Origin: an uncultured Eggerthellaceae bacterium
GTDB lineage: Bacteria > Actinomycetota > Coriobacteriia > Coriobacteriales > Eggerthellaceae
Length of the DNA: 62,891 bases
Reading direction: 5' to 3'
NCBI GenBank assembly: GCA_910588095.1
Contig: CAJUQH010000011.1
Coordinates: 1 to 62,891, forward strand
Shown: in pieces, positions 54,982 through 62,891 of the stretch
How positions within the stretch are numbered: position 1 is the stretch's first letter
Layout: each line of letters begins with the position of its first letter
The notes under the pieces: generated by a model
What the model saw: the letters and a program-made list of their open reading frames with translations, nothing else
Told to the model about the DNA's origin: nothing
The model's database searches: none
Translations under genes and position numbers: made by a program

Positions 54982-57429
54982 CTACAACGCAAAGCAAGGA
55001 ACTGCGCCGAAAGCGCTCGTGGTGTCCTCATAAGTATTGTTGTGGCTGCCATTCGTGTTGATATAGCAGAATAGGTAGTCGTAGTACTGATGGGCAGAAC
55101 GGGGCCACCACTTGCAAGCGACCCCATTGAAAGCCCTCACGGCTTTTGAGTTGACATTGGAGCCATTGTTGCCCGCATAAGCCTCATACTGAAATGGCAC
55201 ATAACCATTCCTTGAGATTGTTTCAGCTTGGTTATAGTTCAGGAAGGCGGCGCCGAATATCTCATACATGGAAGGGACCCAGATTGTCTCATCCGAAGTC
55301 GACTGGAGGCTTGCAGAGCTAGCGCTTCCATGAAGCTGCTGGTTCTTCTTGACAGGAACAATCAGCGATTGAAGCGAGGAATCCAACGAACCCATGAATG
55401 TAGTGCGCAAATGCTCGCGTAAAGGCATTGCTCCCCACCCCCGCGTGCCAGCTTTAGCGGAATTCGGATCCATCGCAGTGTCAAATGAGCCACCGCCGGC
55501 CTCGTCGCTCTTGCTGCCGCCATATGCGTAGATGTCACGCATCTGGAAGGTAAGGCCCGCTTTTCCCGAGTTGTCGGATCTCACATCCTGACAGATGCCG
55601 ATAAGCTGCACAGGCAGATAGGCGTCATCTACCTTCAACTGGAAGTACGGGCCAGCTCCTGGATTGCCATCGGTCATCACTTGAGCATCAAGATAGCCTT
55701 TGAATTGGGCATAGTACTGGGAGGCAGCGCCCTTGGCTGACAGGTCGTCAGCAGCTTGCTTGATATAGCCGAGGTCGTAGATGTTGCTACCATCTTGGAT
55801 GTAAAAGCACTTCGATATCGGACCCGTGCTCGCCGCCGTCGCCGTGGCGAACGTGTAGCTCACGGTGGCTATCTGCTTGCGCTCGTAGTCGTTGGTGGGA
55901 AGGACGAGCCCGTGGTTGGCGGAGCCGTCGACAGGGTCGGTTGCGAGGTTCAAGCCGTAGGATATCTCCTTCCTGGCGCCCTCATCGCCTTGCGGTGCCA
56001 TGGTGAAGGCGTCTTCGAGCGTCGCTTCGGTAACCGTGTCGGTGAGGCGGAAGTGGACGCCGGAGGACTTGCCTGCGGGAGCGGGCGCGCTCGGGTAGAG
56101 CGAGAGCAAGCGCTCGCCGGGGTTCTCCTCGGTGCCGTCGCCCAAGACCTGCGCCTCGCTCGCCTTGGACGTGTCGTAGGTGGTGAGGACTTGGTTGGCG
56201 TTGGCGTGGCGGGTGCTCGTGAGCCCCACGAGCTTCACGGCCTCGTGCCAGCTGGTGTTCTCGAAGTAGGCTTGGCCTCCCTTGGCGTAGCCTTCCTGCT
56301 CTCCTGCCCCTTCCTTGTCCTGTTGGGCCTGGGTGGAGTCATCAGCTGCCGTCTCGCCCTCGTCGCCCAGCCAGGGGTTGCCAGGCGCTCCCGTCTTGTC
56401 GTAGTCGCCGAAGGTGATGGACAAGGGCGCGGTCACCCCGAACGCGCTCGTCCATCTTGCGGTGAGGACAGGGGTGCCGTCTATCTGGGTCAAGCGCACC
56501 GGGTTCATGGCGAAGCCCGTCTTGCCGGCGTTGTCCATGGCGAGGCTCTGCCCATCCGGCTCTGACCAGCCTAAGAAGCGGTAGCCGCTTCGCGCGGGCT
56601 CTGGGAGCCCGACGGTGCGGGTCGCCTCGTCGTAGTCGGCCTCCTTCATTGTGAAGCCATCCACGCGATAGCGCCCGTCGCCCAAGTCGGTCACCGTGCG
56701 CACGCCATCGGATGACGCCCACTTCAGGTCGAAGGAGGCATCGTCTCCAGGTCCCTTCGTCGATTCAGGGTTCTTGGACAGGTCGAATATGACCGAGTAC
56801 TCGTTGGGGGTCCAAAGGGCGTAGAGGGTGTAGGCCTTCGGGTCGGATGTCGGGGCGCCTTCGGGCATGGTGAGCTTGGGCGAGCTGCCGTCTATGTAGC
56901 CGCCAGCCGAAGCCGACTTGTCGGTCGACCATCCCGCGAACTCGAAGCCTGCGCGGGTGGGCTCGGCATACCCTGCCGGCATGCCCGCCTCGGGCCACTC
57001 AACCTCGCTCCCTGGGCTTGCCTGCTGGGGCAGCTCTGCCTCTTTGCCCTCCCATGCCCATTCGGCTTCGGTCAAGCTGAAGTCCTTGTCGTTCAAGTCC
57101 CACTTGGCTATGGGGAAGCTCGAGCGGTACACCGCGATGGACACCGTGGTGCCGCCGGCGCTCGAGCCTTCTGCGGCCTTGGCGTCAGCGGATTGTGTCT
57201 CAGCCTCCGGGGCCTGCGCGGCTGGGCTGGCTGTGCCGGCCGAGCCTTCCGTGTCCGTTGCATCTTCTGGATTCTCGGAGCCTTCCGCAGCGCTTCCTGC
57301 GACCGTTCCGGCTATCGTCCCGCCTGGACCATCGTCGGCCCAGGCAAGGGGCGCCATCGAGAACGCAAGAGCGAGCGCCGCGCAAAGCGCGACCGTCTTA
57401 TGGGCAAAAGAGGCAACCGACTTGCGCAT
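54982..57429 (-). CDS. surface protein with InlB B-repeats and DUF6273-like end
   Basis: An 815-residue secreted protein with intact signal peptide (ALCAALALAFSMAPLAWA) followed by an acidic Ala/Glu-rich stretch. Residues about 95-330 carry InlB B-repeats (PTRAGFEFAGWSTDKSAS; PARSGYRFLGWSEPDGQS). The middle (FGDYDKTGAPGNPWLGDEGE; NHGLVLPTNDYERKQIATV) is shared with the 52-kb paralog. The end (GKAGLTFQMRDIYAYG; ETIWVPSMYEIFGAAF; KWWPRSAHQYYDY; final VPCFAL) is DUF6273-like and shared with the 34-kb protein. AAGGAG precedes the start. It is downstream of a sigma/anti-sigma-like pair and has a structured leader at 57516-57606, so expression is probably regulated at two levels. Attachment to the cell is unknown. 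Confidence 0.82.
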   Translation of the reverse strand: MRKSVASFAHKTVALCAALALAFSMAPLAWADDGPGGTIAGTVAGSAAEGSENPEDATDTEGSAGTASPAAQAPEAETQSADAKAAEGSSAGGTTVSIAVYRSSFPIAKWDLNDKDFSLTEAEWAWEGKEAELPQQASPGSEVEWPEAGMPAGYAEPTRAGFEFAGWSTDKSASAGGYIDGSSPKLTMPEGAPTSDPKAYTLYALWTPNEYSVIFDLSKNPESTKGPGDDASFDLKWASSDGVRTVTDLGDGRYRVDGFTMKEADYDEATRTVGLPEPARSGYRFLGWSEPDGQSLAMDNAGKTGFAMNPVRLTQIDGTPVLTARWTSAFGVTAPLSITFGDYDKTGAPGNPWLGDEGETAADDSTQAQQDKEGAGEQEGYAKGGQAYFENTSWHEAVKLVGLTSTRHANANQVLTTYDTSKASEAQVLGDGTEENPGERLLSLYPSAPAPAGKSSGVHFRLTDTVTEATLEDAFTMAPQGDEGARKEISYGLNLATDPVDGSANHGLVLPTNDYERKQIATVSYTFATATAASTGPISKCFYIQDGSNIYDLGYIKQAADDLSAKGAASQYYAQFKGYLDAQVMTDGNPGAGPYFQLKVDDAYLPVQLIGICQDVRSDNSGKAGLTFQMRDIYAYGGSKSDEAGGGSFDTAMDPNSAKAGTRGWGAMPLREHLRTTFMGSLDSSLQSLIVPVKKNQQLHGSASSASLQSTSDETIWVPSMYEIFGAAFLNYNQAETISRNGYVPFQYEAYAGNNGSNVNSKAVRAFNGVACKWWPRSAHQYYDYLFCYINTNGSHNNTYEDTTSAFGAVPCFAL

Positions 57430-57515
57430 GGCGACCGGCTCCTTCCAGCTGTGCGTACAACATCACACCGCGGAGGAGGTCCTTGTGCTTAAGCGCCTTT
57501 GCGACCAGCGATAAG

Positions 57516-57606
57516 GAGGGCATCCACCGCAGTCGCGAAACAGCAAGATTGCGCATAACTCTGAAAGTGTTCCAGAAATACAGAATCCTGAAAGGCAGAT
57601 GCCCTC
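57516..57606 (-). promoter_or_regulatory. structured 5' leader of the 815-residue surface protein
   Basis: On the minus strand GAGGGCATC (57606-57598) pairs with GATGCCCTC (57524-57516), CAGGAT (57590-57585) with ATCTTG (57549-57544), and TCTG with CAGA (57576-57560). These helices correspond to those of the 37.7-kb leader, with changed but still pairing bases. CCTCCTCC at 57479-57472 could mask the AAGGAG ribosome binding site near 57440. The remaining 57607-57824 holds the presumed promoter and no gene. Confidence 0.6.
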
Positions 57607-57824
57607 TTCACTCCGTATTCCATGGAACGACGATCCGGAAAACTATTCGATTATGCGCAATTTCCTTTAACGGGAAACCGCTGTTTCGCTTCTGTGACTA
57701 TACCAACCCCCTGAACAAATCGCAAGATGCCAAGAGGTACACCTCCCGGCATCTTCGCTAGAAGCCTATAACCGATCCTTGTCTCGTTTCGCATAGTAAG
57801 CACAGCTCCTCCACGCCAGCCGCC

Positions 57825-59759
57825 CTATGCCAGCGCTCCGATGCGCAGCACGCGCAAGCGGCCCTCGCTCCCCCATTCCTCGTTGGGCACGTAGTCCTTC
57901 ACCAGCACGCCAAGCCCATCATCGCTCAACGCCGCCTCGGGCACCACGAACAGCAGCTGATAGGTGCGCACCTCGCCGGCATCCATGGCATCGAACAGCA
58001 CATGGGTGTCCCATCCCGGCTTCTCATGATGGCTGCGCCACGTGAAGTTGCCGTCGCGCTTCGAGCAGTTCACGACATCGTAGGCCCCATCATCACCAGG
58101 CTCGCCAACCAAGGTCACCGGCACCACGTCACCCAGATCCACCTCGCCGCGCCGCCCGCTCTCATTCGCCACCTGAACATCCAGCATCAGGTAGCGCCAG
58201 CCCTCCGACAGCGACCCATCCGGCCCGATGCGGTAACCATCGCGTTCCACCTCGATGCTCTCCAACGAATCGTCATAGTAGCCGCCGAAGGCGTAGTAGT
58301 CATGCAGGTCACGGATGCTCACTCCCTCAGGCAGCCCGTCGACCAGCTGCGCATCCAGCACCGTCATGGTTGCTCCGCGCGAATCGGTCCAGAACTGGCC
58401 GGGCTCGTCAGCCACTGCGATCATGAGGCTGCGCCATGGCGTGCCCATCGGCAGCACGTCACCCGACCCGATAGCCCGGTAGGCACGCCCGTCATACGGG
58501 CCTGCAGCAACCTCGTGAGAAACCGCATCGGCCTCAGGCAACGCCATGGGCTCCGTCAAGGGCTTCTCCAGGCTCGGGTAGCTCGCCTCGCCGCAGGGGA
58601 ACGGCTCGGCGCTCACTCGCTCCACCGTGCCGTAGAGCGTATGGATGCCCGCAGGCGGCGCATCATCGGGCGTCCCCTGCTCCGCTCGCGTGCCCTCAGC
58701 CAGCACCTCTGACGTCAGCTCGGCCACGACGCTGCGCCCATCCGACGCCCCCTGCGACTTCGTCTTGAAGTTGGCTGCATGCAAGCTGATAACCTGCGTG
58801 GCGCATGAGCCATCCTCGAACGTCGCCGTCACCGTGAGCGTCGCGCCATCCAGCGTATCCAGCGCACGATCGAAGCTCGCACCCTCGCCGCTGGGGTCGT
58901 CACCATGCTCGAACGGCGCATTGGTCCACAGCCCGAACGCATAATCCGTCAGCGGCGTCTCAGGCTCTGCCTCAGCTAGCACGTCGATGGTCCGGCCGAG
59001 CCGCTGGTACAGGTTCGCCTTCAATACGGTATCCGGGTCGCCGCGCAGCCGCCCGTCGTTGGCCCCTCCCTCGAACGTCTCGTAATCAAGGACGCCCTTC
59101 ACCAGGTCGTACTTGCCCAGCAGCTCTCCCTGCCCGATGACGCTCGGCTTCCACGAGCTCAGCTCTTGGGCAAGCTCCGGGTCAGAGCCCAGCGTGTACT
59201 CCACGCTTTCCATGCGATACAGCTCGCCCACCGACACATCGGCCTGCACCCGCACGATGCCCTCGCCCTGCACCGAGAACATGCAGCCGGTATAGCAGCC
59301 CTCGTTCTCGTAGCTCTCGCCCATGGGCACATAGCGCTGGGTCTCGGTCTCGCAGTTGAACACCACGCGGCCGCCCTGTCGCCCATTGGGCAGTAGCGGG
59401 TCCTCCACGCCGCCGTAAGCCTCCACCACGAAGGGCGAGCTCGCCCCCCACAATCCCGGCCCCAGGATACCCGCACCTGGCAGCACGAGCGCCAGTGCCA
59501 AGACAGCTGCCATAGCCGCGCAAGCGCCCACGGCAACCCGCTTCCCCGAGAAGCGGCGCCCCGCCAACCGACCGCGGCGCGCCCGCCGTCCGCCCCGCTC
59601 AGCCGGAGCCCTGCCAGGTGCCGCAGCGCGCGCAACAGCTTCCGCAGCGCACCGCTCGCGACGCACCTCGTCCATCACGCTCCCTTTCAAGCGCGCCGAA
59701 GCCTTCACGGCCTCCATCTGCGTGCGGTAGCAGCTCTCGGGCTCATGCCTGTTGTCCAT
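57825..59759 (-). CDS. membrane anti-sigma-like protein with large external domain
   Basis: A 644-residue protein: an N-terminal cytoplasmic part of about 80 residues, basic before one transmembrane helix (VGACAAMAAVLALALVLPGAG), then a 540-residue external domain with VVFNCETETQRYVPMGESY and a conserved end (LLFVVPEAALSDDGLGVLV). The start at 59759 follows AAGGAGG and lies 17 bases inside the upstream sigma gene, so the two are coupled. Single-pass proteins in this position are normally anti-sigma factors; a zinc-binding HxxxCxxC motif is absent, so the assignment rests on context. A 3' copy of this gene is preserved at 54.8 kb. Confidence 0.65.
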   Translation of the reverse strand: MDNRHEPESCYRTQMEAVKASARLKGSVMDEVRRERCAAEAVARAAAPGRAPAERGGRRARRGRLAGRRFSGKRVAVGACAAMAAVLALALVLPGAGILGPGLWGASSPFVVEAYGGVEDPLLPNGRQGGRVVFNCETETQRYVPMGESYENEGCYTGCMFSVQGEGIVRVQADVSVGELYRMESVEYTLGSDPELAQELSSWKPSVIGQGELLGKYDLVKGVLDYETFEGGANDGRLRGDPDTVLKANLYQRLGRTIDVLAEAEPETPLTDYAFGLWTNAPFEHGDDPSGEGASFDRALDTLDGATLTVTATFEDGSCATQVISLHAANFKTKSQGASDGRSVVAELTSEVLAEGTRAEQGTPDDAPPAGIHTLYGTVERVSAEPFPCGEASYPSLEKPLTEPMALPEADAVSHEVAAGPYDGRAYRAIGSGDVLPMGTPWRSLMIAVADEPGQFWTDSRGATMTVLDAQLVDGLPEGVSIRDLHDYYAFGGYYDDSLESIEVERDGYRIGPDGSLSEGWRYLMLDVQVANESGRRGEVDLGDVVPVTLVGEPGDDGAYDVVNCSKRDGNFTWRSHHEKPGWDTHVLFDAMDAGEVRTYQLLFVVPEAALSDDGLGVLVKDYVPNEEWGSEGRLRVLRIGALA

Positions 59760-60477
59760 GGAAGCCTCCTTCTTGGGGAAGGTCGTCATACGCGGGGCCA
59801 GAAAGGCCCGTCAGCCATGCTTCTTGGGGCACCATCTTCTGCTCGCCTACCGACGGCGCATCCGCAGGTCGCAAGGGTGCCGGCGGCTGCCGACGCATAG
59901 CCTCGAGCTGCGCCCGCAACGCCTGGCGCGCCCGATGAAGGCGCGTGCGCACTGTCGCCGGTTCGCAACCCAGCAGGCGGGCAATATCCGCAGTGGGGTA
60001 GCCCTCCACGTAGAACAGATGGATGCACGCGCGCAGGTCGGCAGGCAGGGCGCCCACCGCCTCCCACACTTCCGAACCCAGCAACGCCTCGAGCGCCGCG
60101 TCTTCCTCGGCCGGCTCGCAAGCTGTCAGCGGCTCCGCCGCTCGGTGCCGCCCCTTGCGCTGCAAGTCGTGGCAGCGGTTGAGCGTCGTGCGCAGCAGCC
60201 ATGCCTTCAAGTGCTCGTCGCTCGTGAAGCTGGTCTGGTCCTTCATCAGGCGCAGGAACACATCCTGGAACACATCCTCAGCGTCGGCCCGGTGGCGCAT
60301 CTGGCTCAACGCCAGGCGCAACACAGCATCGCCCCACTGCTCCATAGCCTGCTCAAGGAAGCGGTCGCTGCGCAATGGCGCCGATGCCGCCCCACCGCCC
60401 AAGCTGCCACCTGGGCGATCAAGCAGCGTACCTGGCGACGCGCCTTCTCTCATAGTTGGGTGATCTCGTTTCGGCAT
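59743..60477 (-). CDS. ECF-type RNA polymerase sigma factor
   Basis: A 244-residue sigma-70 family protein. Region 2 reads LALSQMRHRADAEDVFQDVF and region 4 reads LPADLRACIHLFYVEGYPTA then LGCEPATVRTRLHRARQAL. The C-terminal 50 residues are a Pro-rich extension absent from most ECF factors (QQA end). GGAGGGG precedes the start. It directs transcription of an unknown regulon, plausibly the neighbouring surface genes. Confidence 0.88.
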   Translation of the reverse strand: MPKRDHPTMREGASPGTLLDRPGGSLGGGAASAPLRSDRFLEQAMEQWGDAVLRLALSQMRHRADAEDVFQDVFLRLMKDQTSFTSDEHLKAWLLRTTLNRCHDLQRKGRHRAAEPLTACEPAEEDAALEALLGSEVWEAVGALPADLRACIHLFYVEGYPTADIARLLGCEPATVRTRLHRARQALRAQLEAMRRQPPAPLRPADAPSVGEQKMVPQEAWLTGLSGPAYDDLPQEGGFHGQQA

Positions 60478-60541
60478 CGTTCCCCTCCTCGACCCTTACA
60501 CGTCTCAGAGATGGGAAATGTTCCCGCGAAACGTCAGAAAG

Positions 60542-61579
60542 TCAGATGCTGGCCATTTCCTGCGACACGCGGTTGTACCAATGCTCCCAGTTGGGCGGGC
60601 AGTACTTCTTGGCCGCCACCTCGGACACCGTGTAGCCGTAGCCGCGCGCAAGGCCCACCGCATGGGCTGTGATGGCCTCCTCCCAGCTACCCCACGACAC
60701 CGAGCCCCAGCCCCAAGCGTTATGCGGACGGAAGCAGCTGCGCCCCTTGCTGCTCTCCACCTCCGCGATGGCCGCGGAATAGCGCGGGTCGATGCCCGCA
60801 TCCCACGCCGCCGCAGCGAACGTGGCCCCCTGGCCCGCCAAAGGCGAGCCTGCCAGGTACGCATTCAGCCGCCCCGACCAGCCGTTGACGAACGATGCCT
60901 TGTCCTGAGACCAATCAGCGCCGTCCTCGGTAGGCGGCGTCACGTCTGCGTTGCCGCCAGCACCGCTCTGGCCACCTCCTTGCTGACTGTTCTGACGCGC
61001 CTCGGCTTCTGCCTTGGCCTGAGCCTGCGCTGCCGCCTGAGCCGCCTCGCGCTGGGCCACGGCCTGAGCCGCTGCCCGCTCGGCGCGCACCTGCTCTTTA
61101 TCGGCGTCTACCTTGGCCTGGTCGAGCTCAGCCTGGGTGTCCTCCCGTTGCTGCATCATGTCGCGCAGCTTCTGCATGTTGTCGCTCGATGCCTGATGCA
61201 CGCGGTTGAAGTATTCGACCGTGCTCAAGAAGGTGCCCAGGTCCTGCGAAGACAGCATCACGGTGATGAAGCTCGACCCGCTACGACGGAACTTGTACAA
61301 GTCAGCCAGGCTACTGCCGCACGCGGCGCGCTGCTCGCCTATCTGGCCGTCCAGCCCTTCGATGCTAGCCTTGTTCTCCTCTATCTGACGCTGAAGGTCC
61401 TCCACCCGTTGCGTGGCGCGAGCGTATTCCTCGGCCGTCGCCTCGACCGCCTGCTGAAGCTCGTCTGCCTCGGCACCGATGTCATCGGTCTCAGCATAGG
61501 CGACAGTCGTCGGGCAAGCCAGTGAAACGGCCACCATGCAAGCGCCCAGGCACCTCAAGATATGGTCACGAAAACTCAT
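60542..61579 (-). CDS. secreted coiled-coil protein with lysozyme/glucosaminidase-like domain, copy A
   Basis: A 345-residue exported protein: signal peptide ending at VAYA, a PcsB-like coiled coil (residues about 35-210; IEENKASIEGLDGQIGEQRA), a Gly/Gln linker, and a C-terminal domain (residues about 235-345) with YSAAIAEVESSKGR, HNAWGWGSVSWGSWEEAI, HAVGLARGYGYTV. The Glu in AEVES is a candidate catalytic acid. It may cut or remodel peptidoglycan during division. The ribosome binding site is weak. It is a tandem paralog of the next gene. Confidence 0.72.
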   Translation of the reverse strand: MSFRDHILRCLGACMVAVSLACPTTVAYAETDDIGAEADELQQAVEATAEEYARATQRVEDLQRQIEENKASIEGLDGQIGEQRAACGSSLADLYKFRRSGSSFITVMLSSQDLGTFLSTVEYFNRVHQASSDNMQKLRDMMQQREDTQAELDQAKVDADKEQVRAERAAAQAVAQREAAQAAAQAQAKAEAEARQNSQQGGGQSGAGGNADVTPPTEDGADWSQDKASFVNGWSGRLNAYLAGSPLAGQGATFAAAAWDAGIDPRYSAAIAEVESSKGRSCFRPHNAWGWGSVSWGSWEEAITAHAVGLARGYGYTVSEVAAKKYCPPNWEHWYNRVSQEMASI

Positions 61580-61755
61580 GAAGAAGATTATAGACCGGCT
61601 CTAACCTGCGCAAACAACAATGCGCAAACGTTTCACAGTCGAAAACAGCCGCGACTGCTCGCGCTCGGATGCGCCTGATTCCGATTGCCTGCGCCCGAAG
61701 GTACCCGCCGCCGCCTGAGCCCCCGGGCGTCCGTCGCAACGGCGCCCCCGCAGCA

Positions 61756-62763
61756 TCAGATGCGTGCCATCTCCGAGCCGACGGTCTTGTACCAGTGCTT
61801 CCAGTTGGGCGGGCAGTACTTCTTGGCCCCCGCCAGCGAAAGCGTGTACCCGTAGCCACGAGCGAGCCCCCGAGCATGAGCGCTTATCGCCTCGTCCCAG
61901 CTGCCCCACGAGACTTGGCCCCAGCCCCAAGCGTTATGAGGCAGGAAGCAGTAGCGCCCCTTGCTGCTCTCCATGCACGATATGGCCGCCGAGAAGCGCG
62001 GGTCGATGCCATTCTCCCACGACGCAGCAGCGAAGTTCGCCCCATAGCCCGCCAAGGGCGAGCCGGCCAAATACGCGTTCAAGCGACCTTTCCATGCGTT
62101 GATGAACGTCGCGCGATCCATCGACCAATCAGCCCCGTCCGGCGTGGTGGCCGCTTCGCCGAATGCCATATCCTGCAGCGCGCGAGCGTCCTCGATCGCC
62201 AAGGCGCGGGCGGTAGCCTGGGCTTCGTCGCGTTTGCGTCGCGCGTCCGCAAAGGCGGCCTCGGCCTGCTGCCGGATGCCCTCAGCCTCGCTGCGCGCCT
62301 GCTCCAGCGCCTCCTGGGCCTGCGCCCGCTCGCTATGCATAGCATTGAGCTGCTCAAGGTCGGTGTTGTATTTCTCTTGCACGCGGTTGAAGTAATCCAT
62401 GGTGCTGAAGAACGATGCGATGCTCCCCGAAGAGAACACCATGTTGATGAGGTTCATGTCGTCGCGATGGAACTTGTACAGCTCGCGCAGGCTCACCTCG
62501 CAGGTTGCCTGCTGCTCCTCGATCTGGCCGTTCAGCCCCTCGATGCGCGAGCCGTTGTCGGCTATCTGGCGCTGGAGCTCCTTCACCCGGCGCGTAGCCT
62601 CGTCGTAAGCACGGCCCGATTCCTCTACCTGACGCTGCAGCTCGCTCGGGCTGTCGTCAATGGCGTCTGTCTCGGCATAGGCGAACGTCACCGGCCATGC
62701 CAGCAAAAAGGCCATGAGCCCCGAGGCCAACCCCGCAATCAACTTTTGTAAGGAAATCGTCAT
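61756..62763 (-). CDS. secreted coiled-coil protein with lysozyme/glucosaminidase-like domain, copy B
   Basis: A 335-residue paralog of the preceding protein with the same order: signal peptide (FLLAWPVTFAYA), coiled coil, and a C-terminal domain with FSAAISCMESSKGRYCF and HNAWGWGQVSWGSWDEAI. The Glu is kept (CMESSKG). The coiled coils have diverged more than the C-terminal domains. The two genes are 176 bases apart, in the same direction, and likely arose by duplication. Confidence 0.72.
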   Translation of the reverse strand: MTISLQKLIAGLASGLMAFLLAWPVTFAYAETDAIDDSPSELQRQVEESGRAYDEATRRVKELQRQIADNGSRIEGLNGQIEEQQATCEVSLRELYKFHRDDMNLINMVFSSGSIASFFSTMDYFNRVQEKYNTDLEQLNAMHSERAQAQEALEQARSEAEGIRQQAEAAFADARRKRDEAQATARALAIEDARALQDMAFGEAATTPDGADWSMDRATFINAWKGRLNAYLAGSPLAGYGANFAAASWENGIDPRFSAAISCMESSKGRYCFLPHNAWGWGQVSWGSWDEAISAHARGLARGYGYTLSLAGAKKYCPPNWKHWYKTVGSEMARI

Positions 62764-62891
62764 CTTGCCAGTATATGACCGGGCGCAGAGCGGTATAACC
62801 CTTGACTTTTAGCGCATCCGTTGCCACCGGCAGCCAAAGCGCCCGCCGCACGGCTCGGCGCTCGCAGCCGCGCCTGCGAGCGGCCACCCCC
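62764..62891. other. upstream region at the window end
   Basis: No gene is seen here. It should contain the promoter of copy B. Confidence 0.4.

Overview
The window looks like a chromosome segment of a high-GC anaerobic actinomycete of the class Coriobacteriia, probably Eggerthellaceae. This is inferred from the gene families (secreted BspA/InlB-repeat proteins ending in a DUF6273-type domain, a SpaA-type adhesin, metal uptake genes next to moeA, a cupin regulator beside an acyl-CoA ligase) and from GC-rich codon use. No rRNA or tRNA gene was found to confirm the lineage.

Region 1 (1 to about 9.3 kb) is a lower-GC integrated island. It holds a PLD-type nuclease converging on two adenine methyltransferases, one of them fused to an antitoxin-like ribbon-helix-helix domain. 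Three 50-bp repeats follow, then a RepA-like ATPase gene broken by one in-frame TGA, a ribbon-helix-helix protein, a tyrosine integrase and an excisionase-like gene. A divergent XRE regulator sits across a promoter region with three operator-like repeats, followed by a Shedu (DUF4263) defence nuclease and a two-helix membrane protein. This is a defence-carrying integrative element; its left end lies outside the window.

Region 2 (9.4 to 33.9 kb) is ordinary chromosome. It contains a thioesterase, a TIGR00300 protein, and a likely molybdate/tungstate uptake and cofactor cluster (moeA-like, BtuF/FecCD/ATPase transporter, P-loop NTPase, DUF364 protein) whose promoters share a GAGGATAAT motif. It also has a TPR protein, a two-component/ABC-2 export cluster, an acyl-CoA ligase with a cupin regulator, citrate synthase with a dicarboxylate-type symporter, and a polar amino-acid ABC transporter. 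A truncated surface-protein paralog lies at 24.8 kb.

Region 3 (33.9 to 51.8 kb) has a 1221-residue secreted surface protein, a sortase-type SpaA adhesin, a four-domain TsaE-TsaB-RimI-TsaD fusion protein, an MFS transporter, a conserved membrane protein of unknown function, aconitase, isocitrate dehydrogenase and a HEAT-like protein. With citrate synthase, these enzymes make 2-oxoglutarate.

Region 4 (52 to 62.9 kb) is a surface-variation locus: two more large surface proteins, an ECF sigma factor overlapping a membrane anti-sigma-like gene, and two tandem secreted coiled-coil/lysozyme-like proteins. Three observations make it the most interesting part of the window. One surface gene has an eight-G tract between signal peptide and mature protein that puts it out of frame, as expected of a phase-variable OFF state. 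Two paralogs share a structured, covarying 5' leader that looks like an undescribed cis-regulatory RNA. A 3' remnant of the anti-sigma-like gene records a tandem duplication.
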